DNA of 64,000 bases, from the NCBI RefSeq assembly GCF_015832195.1, contig NC_052016.1, forward strand, positions 32,137,129-32,201,128. The letters run 5' to 3'. This stretch comes from Motacilla alba alba (taxonomy: Eukaryota; Chordata; Aves; Passeriformes; Motacillidae). Shown piece by piece: positions 25,101-37,173 of this stretch. Positions within the stretch are counted from its first letter, which is position 1, and each line of letters opens with the position of its first letter. Under the pieces are notes generated by a model that saw only the letters and a program-made list of their open reading frames with translations, was not told where the DNA came from and made no database searches. The position numbers and the translations under genes are program-made.

Positions 25101-28100
25101 GCTATAAATATTCTCCTGGAAACCAAACATGGCATGAATTATGTGAAATACATTCACAATACTTAAAAACACAGTAGGGGAAGCAGTCACTGCCACCCTG
25201 ATAACATTCCTTCAAACCGGATCATGAAAGGTGATATCTCTATGAATTTTGGTTCTTAACCTCATTTTGTAGGTCAACAAGTGGATTAATCTTTCAGGTA
25301 AAATTGTGAATTAGGAGCTCTATGCAGTCATAATCCCTAAAATCATAGCTGGATTTGTATAGTCAAGGTTATAAGGCTTCTACCTTGCACAGTCTCACAG
25401 TCTGTTCTGTAGCTATTTGGGGATATTTATCGTAATTATTCCAAAAAACTTCTTCCTTTTTTTTTTTTTAATTCAAAACAGGAACATACCCAAAAAGTCA
25501 CATTCCCATCAGTCTAACAAGGGGACAATCATTTTGAAGAGACTCTCCAGAATACAGCTGCTGCTGCAGCACCTGCGTGAGGGCCATGTGGAATTGAGGC
25601 TTAGGATCTTGCTCCTTGGCTTCTCTCCCTCTCCGAAAGGCTTCTTACTCTTTTACTCTGTCTGTCTACACTTCACACATTAATGGCATACTCGCTGTAT
25701 ACCAAAGCTGAGAGCTGATCCTCCCAGTTAACAAAACATAAGGAGATATCCCAGTCACCCCCTGACTCAGAGAACAGTTTACAATACTCTAGCCCTAACA
25801 CAGAACATCTGGTGACATCTCTCTGGTCTCCTTGCTGGGAATTTTCTCAAAGCACCAGGCAGTGGTACCAACCTCTCTTATGACCAAGCCAATCATGGCC
25901 AGATGTCCCAGTCCCACCACATCACCAGCACCCTATTCAAAGCTGAGAATCCACATGCCCAGACAGTGTGAAAACAAACTCACTGTTCCTGCAGCCTGTC
26001 TCACAAACTGAGGTCACCTAAAGGTGAGATAACATTATGTTCAAATGACAGTCCTTTCTGCACACATTCAAAGAAAGTGTCTCCTTAATGGCAAAATTTC
26101 CTTATACTGCTGATAGAGAAGACACAGAAAGGAATAAAGACAATAATAAATAGGCTACCAGAGGCCAAATTTATGTGCCCCAGAATTAATGAATCATTCC
26201 AATTAAATTATTTGCCCTAAATTAAAACTTATCACCAAAATCCAATTCTTGTTTCATTAAAGATGACCTCCCTAATAATATTTTTTTCTCCACAGATTTT
26301 CCTTAAAGGTAACCTTCCTGGAATGGGGAAAAAAAAGCAGTTATAGTCTACTTTTCTGTTTGAAAAGCACCAAAAGTTTTATTTTTGAAGAACTGTTCCT
26401 CATTCTTATATGTGTCCACATAATAAAGACATTCCTAGAAGATTTTATGAAAGACTGTTGACACACAAGATCATGCAATCAATTATACAATGTAAGGGAA
26501 ATCTGATACATAAATGTGGAGAGAAATTTAAAAGCAGCATTGCTGAAACTTCAGTAGCCTCTGGCTTTTGATATCAGAACAGAGAAAGCTCACAACCCTC
26601 ATTTGGGGATTTCCAAAGGCCCTTTCAGGAAAAGGGGGCAGACAAATGATGGCACTCCCAATGCATTTTTGAGAAACAATGGGATCTTTCAGACTTTCAC
26701 ACACCACTATGACTTCTCAAGCAGGGCTTGGCTCCTGCTACTAGAGCACTGTTCACTGATAGCCTGAGCTTGGTAGAGACCCTAGAGAACTGCTAGCAAG
26801 AGTGGCCACGTGCTTGTGCACCCTCAGATTGCTAACACCAACCTTTGTTCCCTTCCCAGCAACAACCTTTTTCTTTCCTATTTTCTGCTGGAAATTAACA
26901 GTTTTTAACCTAATATTTGTGTGATTTTTTTTTTTTAAAGCACATTTTCAAAAGCTGTGGTTTGGTTTTGAGAAAGTGTTCTCTGTCTGAATAATCCGTA
27001 AATGGAAGCCACATGTCTAAGTATCTGTTTCCTTTTAGTCTATTTTGTTGTATGAACATTTGGCAAGTTATTTTTCCCCTCTAACTATCACATCTTGGGC
27101 TTTGTTAAATGAAACTGCTATTCTGTTATTTTCTTGGTGTTTTTCTTATTCCCAAGCAGCCAACTACTGACATTTTAGCAGCTATACAGGAAATGTGATA
27201 TTAAGTAATTATTTTCTCAGAGTATTTCTTCACTTTCTGGTGAGTAAGGAGCTGGTACTGGGATAGCAATTTCAATGTTTCTTAAGATAAAAACAAGAGC
27301 TCTTAAAAAACAGGAGCTCTTAAAAAACCATCAAAATCCAAACCCTGAAAACCTATTACCTAATATGATTTATCATTCGTTGTTTTTGTGGAAAGCAGCG
27401 GGAAGCTTATCCTACATGGGATAAGGCACAACCTGCATACACACTGGAAGGACAGACCATAGATCTGTTCAGGACTGATGAGGGCCAGCATTGAATAGAG
27501 ATAAACGGCAGGAGAACGCAGTTACTGTGGGTCAGCTGGGGTCAAGCTGCACCATGCAGACACAAGGATGTGCTTCTAGGCACAGCACAGAGACCATGCA
27601 CATTTGCTTTTCCACACTCTCATTTTAGAAACACCATCTCCTTATTCCCTTATCCGAACTGACAATTTCCTTATTTCCATAATTAATTCATATTAAAGAA
27701 TAAATTGAAATCTTTTAAGGTAGGAAAGAAATGTGCTTCTTTCTCTAAGACTTGATGTTGGTTTTGAAGTTCTGGCTCAATTTAGGTTTATTTTACAATC
27801 TGTTTCTAGCCAATTCCAACTTCAAATGAAATCTTGGCTCCAGTGGAGCAAAATTCCCTTTAATTTCAGTGGAATCTAGATTTTGATCCAGGTTCTCATC
27901 CACTAACAAATAGCTGTGATGACTGTCAATGGTAACATAGCAGCCAAAACCAAAGAATATGAGCTGGTGGACCCCAGCTGGAATTTTTTCCCATGTGGAG
28001 TTTTGAGATTTGCAGATTTTGCATAGCAGATTTGCAGCATTGACTCAACTGGAACAGATTAAATAAGAAAAACAGGCAAAAGGAACACACTGTTCCATGA

Positions 28101-28630
28101 CTGCTGGAATTGCAAGGCCTGGGTTACCACAGCTGCATGCCCTAGGTCCTGTTGCCTCCTACCTTCAGACCTCTTGACTGGTTTAAGTCAAGGGGGCACC
28201 TGTGGACAGGAAAGCTACAGAAAAAGTCTGATCTGGGTCAGAGAAATATAGAATATGATTAACCTTAGCTGTCACCCACATTGCAAGTGAAGAGACAAAC
28301 TGACTCTAAAGTTTCTAATGGAGACTAGCTATATATCTTTTCTCATTATTTTGTGTTGGAAATCCGAAGCTTCAGATCAGATCTCTTGAAGATTTTTTTT
28401 TAAAAACAGATTTTTGCTAATTTTCAAGCTACTAAGCTGTTACAGGCCTGCCATGTAAAAAGAATAAGATATTTATTCCCGATTATACCAACAGTTCTTT
28501 TCTGCAATGAAATCTCAAGAGGATGTGGCAGAAAAAAAATATTATTCATTCACTACTGATATGACACTGGCCATCATGGAGGGAACAGGGAAGGGGAATC
28601 TATGACTTAGGACATCCAAGGGGACATACC
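19148..28630. other. Intronic DNA, nothing further recognised
   Basis: Nearly 9.5 kb without a recognisable repeat family other than the A/C tract at 21.5 kb. 25.7-28.9 kb is AT-rich and has no open frame of 60 codons. A small duplication of AGAGCTCTTAAAAAAC-like sequence lies at about 27296-27330. A 146-codon frame at 22012-22452 is unrecognised. Confidence 0.6.
21474..21558. repeat. A/C-rich low-complexity tract
   Basis: About 85 bp are made almost entirely of A runs punctuated by C (aaaccaaccaaaaaaaacc and similar). No coding or repeat-family signal is seen. Similar tracts occur at 57912-57940, and as the T/G complement at 7755-7787 and 10924-10970. Confidence 0.95.
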
Positions 28631-28672
28631 TTGTTGTGAGCCAATAAGGTCAAATTGCAAGGCTCACAACAA
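28631..28672. repeat. Perfect inverted repeat, 12-bp stem, 18-nt loop
   Basis: TTGTTGTGAGCC (28631-28642) and GGCTCACAACAA (28661-28672) are perfect reverse complements separated by an A/T-rich 18-bp loop. A further CCTT/AAGG pairing is possible outside with a 5-nt bulge. Confidence 0.95.
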
Positions 28673-31600
28673 ATCAAGGCAACTATTGTTGCCCTTTTTT
28701 TAAGCAGTGGGAGCAGGAGACACGGCTTTAAAATGGATTGATATGTGCATTCTCACAGCTATTGGTTATTTGTGCTCTCTCCAGGGTTAGCAGACTTGGT
28801 GGTGGGACTAAGTTTTTGCTGTGTTAGGAGCTGAGAGAAAAATATTGCCCCTATTCCCCTCTCTCACAGTCCAAACTAAGACTTGGGACTGCAGACTGAA
28901 CCCATCAGACTGAGAAATAACATGGCAAAACCTTTCAAAGCACTGTGTGATTCTAGAATCAGCGGATCAGAAATATCACAGAAATATCAGCTGATACCAC
29001 TCTGAAGAGTCCACTCAAGCTAAGCTGATTTATATCACTAAGGACTGGGATTGTCATATCAAGATCCTTCCTCCCAGCCACAGGAAGTGTATTTTGTGCT
29101 ATACTTCTGTCTCCAAAATGAGTAAGCATTTTTTTAAGTATTCTGTTTTTGTCTCCTGCCTGCACCTGCAAAGCCAGCACCAAAATATTTCCAGAAAAAC
29201 CTCCTGATTTATGCACTAAGAAGTGCTAAGCTCCAACCAATATAACAGAGCCAAAGCCTAAGCTGCATCCTATCGTTCCAACCATGCCTGGAGATAAGAA
29301 AACAGAAGTTAAGAGGTGTCAGGACACCATGGGGATGCAATAAAAATACTAGATGGAGAGTGAAAGGAAATTCTTTTGCAACTTATGAAACACCAGGTGC
29401 CTTTTCCTGCACTTTGGGAGTTTGCCAAAACAAAGCAGCACAGAAAACCTAGAAAAACAGCCACCAATACTATTGTGTGCCTGACATTCTGGAATTACTT
29501 TTCTGGTAGAAATGTATAGTCCATGGAAATAGCAAAAGTGGTGCAGCAAGATCTCACATGCTTCAGTTGCCCAAGATTATTCCTTGCTCTCTCAGCTTAT
29601 TTTCCCCACCAAACTGCTGTCACTTCCTTCCAAGTGTACTGCACTTCTTGCTTCCAGTTCCTCTAATAACCTGAATTTATCTCCTCCCTTCAATCTTTTT
29701 TTTTCTCCTCCCCCACCATTCCCAGTAAAATGATCTTTCTTTCTTCCTCACAGAAAATTCATATTCCCATGTTATCTCATTATTCTTTGCAACAGTATGC
29801 CAAATACACTGTCATTTTTCCATTGGCACTATGTCCTGAAAAAGACAAAGTGGTCTGTGCTTGCTCTTACCTACTGCACGCTCTCTGGAATGAAAAACGC
29901 TACAGTGTTAGTGCTCAGAAAGATCCCCCCGATTTCTGGGCTCTGCGCCCACAAAGCAGGGAAGCCAACATTTCTCAAGAGAACAGCATCTGACTCCAAC
30001 ATCCTTGCTGTCTAGCTAGCAAAGGAAAAATAGCTTCAGCTCTCTTCAAACTTCTCTGCTTCCAGCGCTGGCCAAAGAGGTGGGAAGGCCAGGAATGCCA
30101 CGGGAAGGTAGGCTCCCACCACAGATCTGCTGAGCTCAAGACCAGCCGTGCTCCAGTCTCTTGGCAACCCACCACGAGCAATGACAGCCACCAATGCTGT
30201 GTTCTGGCAGGAATAAACACCAGTGAGGATTGACAGAAGGAAGTGTGGAAAGGCTAAAAGGATGCAGGGCTCCAAAAGGACTGCTCAGACTGAGCTCCTG
30301 CCTACAGCCAGGGGAGAGACAATGACATTTCGACTGGTCAATCTCTCTGATCAGTTTTGGATGGCTACTTAAGGATGAACTGGATAAGGCCTGATAAAAG
30401 TCTTGTCTCCTCACTTATGACAAAGTGAGTCCAAGACAACTCACAGCAATAGTAACATCTAAATTTGGTCAGAAGAAACTCATTGTGTATCAGGCGCCAA
30501 GCTGGTGGCTGTCAGAAATTACCTCCATTTGATACCTGACATCAGGCTCCTAGAAAACATACTCTTCTGCCTTGCCTCAGTTCTGCTTAGAAATATTTTT
30601 CACAATCCCAAAGTCCAAAGCATTATCTTTCCCTATTTCTGTCCTCAGAAATGAGGGAAAATGCTGGGCATATCATTGAACTACAGAGTTGCTTAGGTTT
30701 GAAAAGCCCTCTAAGATCATCAAATTAAGCCAGCACTGCCAAGCCCATCACTAAACCACGTGCCACATCTACACACCTTTTGAATTCCTCCAGGGATGGC
30801 GGACAACACCCTTCCACATCAGCCTTAGACCCAGCTCTAAGCAAGGGCCTTGCTGGCAGGGCAGTTTCTGTTGGGGAAGCCAGACTGGCCTCAGCTGCCT
30901 GTCTGGGTAAAGGATCTCCTTGTGCTCTTCCAGTCACCAGCACAAAGTCCTAATTTCAGGAGAGTGGACTGAGAGGGTGCACAGCTAATCTACCCATAGA
31001 GTTAACTCTCTATGGTTAAATCCCAGCAACAACAAATACATCCTTATATCATGTTAAAACAATGTCCAGTGAGTCTGAATCTTTGCAAGCAAGGACCACT
31101 ACAAAGGCAATTCATAATGGAGAAAGGGTACACTGTGTACTTCTTTCCACATACTGATGCCTATCAGTTAGAAAGAAAACTGTAGGATTTGGCCTTAGCT
31201 GCTATGCACTTGACTTTGGGTTTGTGATTAGGGCTGGCCAGTAAACAAGCACTACTCTTTGTGAACACTTGCTGCTGACATTTCCAAATTTGTTTTTGTT
31301 TTGCCAGAATGACAAAGCCCCCAAATATATTTTTTTTTCCATGAAATGAGCATTGAACCAAGGAAGAGCCCACAATCTTTACAATCAGTAACTGGGAATC
31401 ACAAGAAATGTTATTGAGTCTGCAGGAATCCCAAGCTGTGAGTGAAAATGTGACTGTGCAGCTCTTCATACCTCAGCTGAGTATGGTTAGGTTTTAGATG
31501 GGCTGTGGTAATGCTATACCTTTTTGCCTTCATAGTTTTGACCAAAAAAAAGCACCTCAGACCTGTAAAGCCTTCCTAATTAAATTTTATTCAAATTCAA

Positions 31601-32309
31601 AAACAATGGAATGTTTTTGTTTCACTGAAAAGTTACAACTACTGCCATTTACAATGATGCCTATATATAAAGGTTCTGGACAGCAACAATTTGCTTCCTC
31701 CTAGCAGAGTTACTCCTCCAAATTGACTTGGATAGGCCTAGGTCTTTATTGCAGAAATTTTTAAACCCCATGCATGCCAAGATCTCTGTGCCCTTGTGCC
31801 TGTCATCCTGATGAGACAAATAAGGACCATAGGAATTTCTCCACTGTTATCTAATGCCTGAGAAGGGCTTGAGGATATTGTGCTAAAAGAACAAGAACCC
31901 AAGGTAATGCTGGGAAAGGGGCAGCCACTGTGTCCCTCTTACGACTCAATTCTCCTGGAACAAGTCACTCAGCATACTGGAGCAAATGATTAAACATCCC
32001 ATTTACAAGCACCGAGAGGATAATAATGGAGTAACGGGAAAAAAAAAGCAATGTACTTTTGGCAAACACATATCATGCCACCCAGGTCTCATTTCCCTTT
32101 TTTTGTATGATAGCTCGCATAACAGATAATGCAGAAGCAATATGTGTGATTATGTGATATATCTTGACTTCAGAAGACCTGACAGTCTGCAACAAGCTAA
32201 GAGAACATGGTGGATGTTAAATCTCCATCAGGATGCTTCAAAGAGCTGCAATCAACAGATCGCTCTCCACCAGGGGCGAAGGGTTTAGTGGGCTGCTGCT
32301 ACAGGCTGC
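28673..32309. other. Intronic DNA, nothing further recognised apart from the CR1 3' end at 30.7 kb
   Basis: No exon, RNA gene or other repeat family can be supported. Translations in all frames are short and without known motifs. Confidence 0.6.
30682..30815 (-). mobile_element. CR1 LINE 3' end fragment
   Basis: The antisense CR1 3' region is recognisable from 'taggtttgaaaagccctcta' through 'cactgccaagcccatcacta', 'ccacatctacacaccttttg' and 'ctccagggatggcggac'. The terminal octamers are mutated and similarity is lost after about 30815. It is an old, short copy. Confidence 0.8.
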
Positions 32310-33035
32310 TTTTGTGTCCCAATCTTTTCAATATTTTAATTAACACCTTCATGATGGAACAGAAACAAGGCACCTGACTTTTGTTGATGACACTACATTT
32401 GGGGCAGTTGCAAGTGCTTTGGAGCCCAGGATGGTAAGTAAACTGAAGTGGTCTCCATGGAGAGACCAACCAGATGGCATCCAACAGCAGTGAGCACAAA
32501 GCAGTATTCTCAGGAAGGGGGGAAAACAATTAATGTTCAAATACAACAGTGAAGAATGCGCTGCAGACCAGTAAGAGAGGATTAGAAAGGCAGAAAGACT
32601 AAATTAGTGAAAGCAGTGAGGCACTCATATAAAAAAGCTTAATCTCATTTCATTCTGGGGTTAGGTAAGTGAAGTGTGATATGCAAAACACGTCGGGTAC
32701 TTGTATCTGCATGACTGAATCCTGAACTGGAACTCTTGTTTTGGTTTTGGACAGTACATTTAAAGAAAACATGTAGACAAATCAAACACTAATGAAATAT
32801 ATATTCCACAGGGGTTGAAAAAATATGACGTCTGGAGAGCAATGAGCCTATTAAGCTGCACTAGACATCTCTGAGACACAGAAATATAGGGGTTTCAGGC
32901 AGATAAAAGGTAGTTTTGAGGAAGAGGAGAAATAACCACTATCTGTCTTGGAAGGCCCAGAAATAATTGGCAGCAAAATCAATTTAGATCATATGTTAAT
33001 AAAAGCTTTCCAAATGCAAGGAGAGTGAAATAATG
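32310..33035 (+). mobile_element. Ancient CR1 LINE fragment (reverse-transcriptase 3' part)
   Basis: This is a degraded sense copy of the 3' half of CR1 ORF2. Recognisable stretches include 'ttgttgatgacactacattt' (the FADD-like core Asp-Asp region of reverse transcriptase, about 32376) and 'gcagttgcaagtgctttgga' (32403). Near 32740-32850 the sequence follows the 'acatttaaagaaaacatgta...gacaaat' and 'tctggagagcaatgagcct' path, and 32900-33035 follows 'agataaaaggtag...aggaagaggagaaat'. Frameshifts, stops and deletions are frequent, so nothing is translatable. It belongs to an old CR1 lineage rather than a recent avian one. Confidence 0.75.
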
Positions 33036-35963
33036 GACATGCGCCAGCTATGCATGCACATCTTCAAAAATACATGTATGGAGCAGCAACTGTAGAGCTG
33101 ATCTTGTCTCATTGCACGGAGAAGGACCAGACCATCCCTTGCAGGTCCTTTCAAGTGTTTACTATTTTGATCACACACCAGCAGAAATAACTTGGGTAGT
33201 AAACAGAAAGCTTTGCAATGGGCCATTATATCCAAACTGAAGCAGCACAAAAAGCTGTGAGTGAGGTGGTGGCACAGAGCAGTCTCTTGGTGCATTCACC
33301 CCAGTGGAGAGAGCACCTGGTAGCAACTGAGCTGGGCAGAGACGACCACCGTCAGTCTAGAGGACTGCGAGCAGTGCTGCCCACCTGGGTCAGTAAGATG
33401 GGAGAGATGGCCACAGCTGTACTAATGAATATTTTGGCAGCAAATGTCTACTTCTACTAGCAGAGAAGCTTTATGTTTATTTTTCAAAAGATGAAAAGAA
33501 TTATGAGGACAATTTTTTCTACTTTTGGCTGCCCATGAAGTTCTGAATTTTTTTTCTTAGTGTAATTTCATTATGCCCCTTTTAGACCTCTGCAATGTGC
33601 CCAGTTGAGAAGGATCTTCAATCCCAGTTGAGAGGGATCTTATCCATAGACATACACACTTAAGAGAGGAAAGGAATAGACCAAGTAAGGTGTTTTTGCA
33701 GAGATTGTTGCTGGTAAAGTAAAACTGGTTCTTCCCATGTGAATACTAAAGGACTTGGGCATATACATTAGAGAAGTGATGCCCCTTTTTCTGCGATATA
33801 CTTCTGCAGCTCTGTCCAGCAGAGTTCACCAAGCAGAGCTCACCTCAGGGAAAGCTGATTTTCTCAAGGCTGGAAAGGAATTGGTTCTAGAATGCAACTC
33901 CATTAGACTGCAATGATCTAAACACAGAAAACATTCAGGATACAGTGAAGCCTGCCTACTTCAGCTGCCATTGTGGACATGGAGTGCTCTCCTGTTTTAA
34001 GGGCTGCAACAGCCCTCTAGTATCTGCCTACCCACTTATTAGTCTCTGATATAGCTATCCCATTTGTGTCTAGGGGTAGTAGAAGTTGTGGTCTCACAGG
34101 GGCCAGACAGATGAGGGAGTTGAACAGGGAGAGATTAAGGATTTGTCTTTGGTAGTGGGATGCAGAAATATCTGTGGCAACACTGATTGAGAGGAATAGG
34201 AAGCCTGAACCATTGTCCCCAGGGCAGGAGCAGCTGTCATTGCAGTATCTTTCACTGGCAAATCCAGGCATCAACCATGTGCTCAAAGGTAGCAATGAGT
34301 CTCTGATCCTGGTTTGCTTTTGTTTCCCTGAGCTTGTTCAAAGGAGACTACTGACCATCATTCCAGAAATTCTGCTCCCAGATTACCAAGCAGACCATTT
34401 GACTACTCTGTCATTTAATTTATTTTTATATTTGGGATGCCCACAACTTCAAATAACCAATGTTTTGAAATGTATGAATAGAAAAGCAAGATAAGTAAAT
34501 AAACTACATAAAAGAAATAATACTAAATAGTTTAGTATGACTCAGTATCCAAACTCCTTTAATTTGTACTAGTAGCAGACTATTTGTCAGGCAGACAACC
34601 TGCAAATCTTGGAAAAATAGCAATCAATATAAGAAAATAATACTATGAGAGTACAGGGATTATTTTCTAATGTACATTATTTTATACTGAATTAGTTTTA
34701 TTCGTTAAGATTATTTTAAAACATGTTTAAAATGAGACTAACTCTTCCAAAATGGAAAGGGTTTTGTATTTATATTTTCCTTCACTTTTTTTCCACATTA
34801 AATTTAGTTTAAAAAAAATTAAAGCTATGAGTTTTACCTAATTACAGGATTATACAGTAAGTACAATATCACAATGGGTCTTTTATGAAATCTTTGGCAG
34901 GTGTTAGAACAAAGATTACCCACAGATGCCTTATTTACAGGCATTTAGAATTTAGGAGTGTCAAAACCTAAATTTTCTTATTCTCAGAAAGGTGGCAGTA
35001 GTTCAGAGCCAGATACCCACATATTTACGTGAAAGCTAAGCTGGAGAACTCAATTTTGCTGCTTAGGCCCATATCTAATAGGCACAAATAAAATTAATAA
35101 TACATATGCATGGCTCTAGAATTCATTTGTCCCTATATTTTTCTTGACAGGTAAATGGAAATTGTGTGCTGTGAGATTTCACCAGTAATAAACCACCTAC
35201 AGAGGGCTGGCTCTGCTCTGCTGTAGCGAGCAGCGAGGCAGGGTACACCTCCAGGGCTGGGGAATGCACTTCATGCAGCAAGCACTCAGCCAGGCCAGGA
35301 GAGCTGCTCTATGTGCAGGCGTGGGCTGCTCTTTGTGCTGCTGTGGGAGGATTCTGGGCAAGAAAAGCAGCCAGGAGCCTTCTGGTTCACTACACCTGTG
35401 TGTAAAACATCACCTCTGACCACATGTCCGGACTTTGTCACCTTGCAGATAAACACTTAGGATGCTACTTAGCCCCACAGTTTGCCAAGTAGTGCCAGCA
35501 AGAGGAAAAGTCCTTTCCTGCATGCATTTATAATCAGAGCAATTAAAAAACTTGTTGGGGGAAATGAACTCTGCAGCCGTATGAGTAACTAGACAAATCA
35601 GGAGAAATAACAAATTCCTTCCTGAAGGATATTATAGAAGTTGAACATATCTGTAATATGTATAAAACACATTCATAAATATCTATCAACTAAACTGCCC
35701 TGTAAATATTTTAGATAAATAGGTAGATAGACAAAATGGCATGAAGATTTAAAGCAAAACTAAACAAAACTGGGTAAACTCACTTGTTTTGTGTTCGGAA
35801 CAAGAGTAAACTCATTAATGACCTTACCAATAACTGGTGAACTCTTTAATTGGTTTACTCTTTGTTATGCCATAAATGCAGGCAGACAGATAAGACAATA
35901 CTGGTTTGCCAAGTTTCCTGTTTCTTATAACACACACAAGAGAAGGGTAGCTAAAAAAGGAAA
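33036..35963. other. Intronic DNA, AT-rich in the middle
   Basis: 34.45-35.15 kb is strongly AT-rich. A slightly GC-richer patch (35.20-35.36 kb) carries several CTGCTCT and GCTGCT steps. Apart from the 23-bp duplication at 33.6 kb, nothing else is recognised before the solo LTR. Confidence 0.6.
33600..33641. repeat. Tandem duplication, 23-bp unit
   Basis: CCCAGTTGAGAAGGATCTT is followed 23 bp later by CCCAGTTGAGAGGGATCTT, separated by CAAT. The copies differ at one base. Confidence 0.9.
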
Positions 35964-35969
35964 GGGCAA
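35964..35969. repeat. Target-site duplication, left copy
   Basis: GGGCAA lies immediately before the solo LTR. It is identical to the hexamer immediately after the LTR at 36373-36378. Confidence 0.8.
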
Positions 35970-36372
35970 TATTACCGTGGGTCTTCTGGGCAGTTAGGAC
36001 TTGGTGAAGGGAAGGAGAGATCTTGACTCCATTTCAGAAGGCTGGTTTATTATATTATGACATATATTATATTAAAAAAGACCACACTATAACTATACTA
36101 CAAAGAACAGAGAGAAAGGAATCATCAGAAGGCGAGACAGGAATAGAAAGGAAATGAATAACAAAGTTCTGTGACTCCTAGAGAGTCTGAGAGCTGCTGC
36201 CTCCTCGATTGGCCACTAAGTAGAAACATCCCACATTAATCAATCGAGAAAGCACCTGCTGCATTCCACAGTAGCAGATAACAAATTGTTTACACTTGAA
36301 GCTGAGGCCTTCTCAGCTTCTCAAGAGAAGAAAATCCTAGCAAAGGGATTTTCACAAAATATCACAACTACA
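35970..36372 (-). mobile_element. Solo LTR of an endogenous retrovirus with 6-bp target-site duplication
   Basis: This is a non-coding 403-bp element bounded by the identical 6-bp direct repeat GGGCAA (35964-35969 and 36373-36378). On the minus strand it begins TGTAGTTGTGATATTTTG and ends near 35970, where the usual terminal CA appears changed to TA. Inside, in minus orientation, are a 9-bp inverted repeat near the 5' end (GAAGCTGAG/CTCAGCTTC), an AT-rich block around 36051-36075 and an AATAAA polyadenylation signal (36051-36046) followed by an AACCAGCCTTCTG context. I recall this AATAAA region from a common songbird LTR family. A 6-bp duplication is typical of ERVK-like (class II) elements. 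No internal gag, pol or env sequence is adjacent, so it is a solo LTR left by recombination. It lies in the LSAMP intron in the same orientation as the gene. The family name is not certain. Confidence 0.85.
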
Positions 36373-36378
36373 GGGCAA
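36373..36378. repeat. Target-site duplication, right copy
   Basis: GGGCAA lies immediately after the terminal ACTACA of the solo LTR. It matches the left copy exactly, which suggests a fairly young or well-preserved insertion. Confidence 0.8.
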
Positions 36379-36940
36379 CATAGGGTATGTGGCAAGTCCC
36401 TCAGGTACCAGGTTTCACACATGCCTAGTGATGGCGCACTCTGCAAACCAATGACCCAGCATCGAAAAACTCACAGGAAAATTAATTCCTTAGTCTGGCA
36501 AAGAATTGACTATGGAAGGCCAAAAAACACAGCACAGTAACTTGTTGACACAAGAAAAAAAGAAAATGAAACCTGAGGAAGGAGGAAGTGAAGAAACCAC
36601 AGGGCTCTCTGTAAAGAGATAAGGCACAATGTTCTGAAAAGTGTCATTATAAACAAATGCTTTCCCATCAGTGCCAAACAACCAGAGCCAGGAGCCAGGT
36701 TTCCATTATATTAGAATATGGCTTGGCATCACTGGTGTCCCCTGCTCTGTCACCACTTTTAAAAGGACAAACTGACAGCAGAGTAAAACCATGCTATGCC
36801 ACAGTGGAAGGGAAGAGTCCAGCTGGCTCTTGTGTAAACATAAGGGACACACAGGCTCTAGAGTTTCTTTTAGAACAATACAGCTCCCTTCACTCACTGT
36901 GTCTTTTGCTCTTTGCTCTCCTATCAGGCATGTTGCTTAC

Positions 36941-37173
36941 CTTGCACAATCAAGTAAACCTGGGAAGTCTTGGGATGATGCTGTGTCTGCACTGAACATG
37001 TATAGGACCCCTCATCGTAGACATCCACTTTCTGGATCCGCAGGCTGTATTCCAGGGGGTTTCTCTTCTCCAGCTCTACTCGAGGGTCCAGGGACCACTT
37101 GTCTTCTCCAGCAAAAATGATGCCGGAACGATTTAACCAGGCCACCTTGGAGCTTCTGTCTTCTACATAACAC
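36941..37173 (-). CDS. LSAMP: LSAMP internal coding exon (most of Ig domain 1)
   Basis: This exon encodes part of limbic system-associated membrane protein, a GPI-anchored IgLON adhesion protein of neuronal surfaces; in IgLONs the first Ig domain takes part in dimer contacts. The minus-strand translation is 77 full codons starting [17 protein letters not shown] and ending SQVYLIVQ. Ig hallmarks are visible: Cys at exon residue 1, Trp at 12, an Asn-Arg-Ser glycosylation sequon at 14-16, and VYDEGSYTC placing the second Cys at 59. The acceptor is a pyrimidine tract ending CTGCAG just upstream of 37173; the donor is GTAAGC at 36940-36935. The exon completes a split Arg codon at its 5' end and leaves one base of the next codon at its 3' end; 233 bp is not a multiple of three, so skipping would shift the frame. 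The residues fit LSAMP better than NTM, OPCML or NEGR1 as I know them. Signal-peptide, Ig2, Ig3 and GPI exons are not visible here. No frameshift or stop is present. Confidence 0.96.

Larger units (their letters stand above)
1..36940 (-). other. LSAMP: LSAMP intron downstream of the Ig1 exon (partial)
   Basis: This is inferred intron, from the GTAAGC donor at 36940 to the window edge. The next LSAMP exon should begin Ig domain 2 (in the family, a short exon continuing Val-Pro-Pro-Lys). I searched the minus-strand translations in this span and found no such segment, so the intron probably runs beyond the window. It contains CR1 remnants, one solo LTR, short tandem duplications and low-complexity tracts, which are listed separately. 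The remainder is unremarkable AT-moderate DNA with frequent stops in all frames. Confidence 0.85.

Noticed and set aside
33060..33460. Continuation of the CR1 fragment after 33035
   Set aside because: I could not follow CR1 order beyond about 33035.
35970..36372. Full-length endogenous retrovirus
   Set aside because: There is a single LTR, with unrelated sequence on both sides of the target-site duplication and no viral genes nearby.
36924..36940. Extension of the LSAMP frame downstream (residues GKQHA)
   Set aside because: This is intron read-through past the GTAAGC donor.
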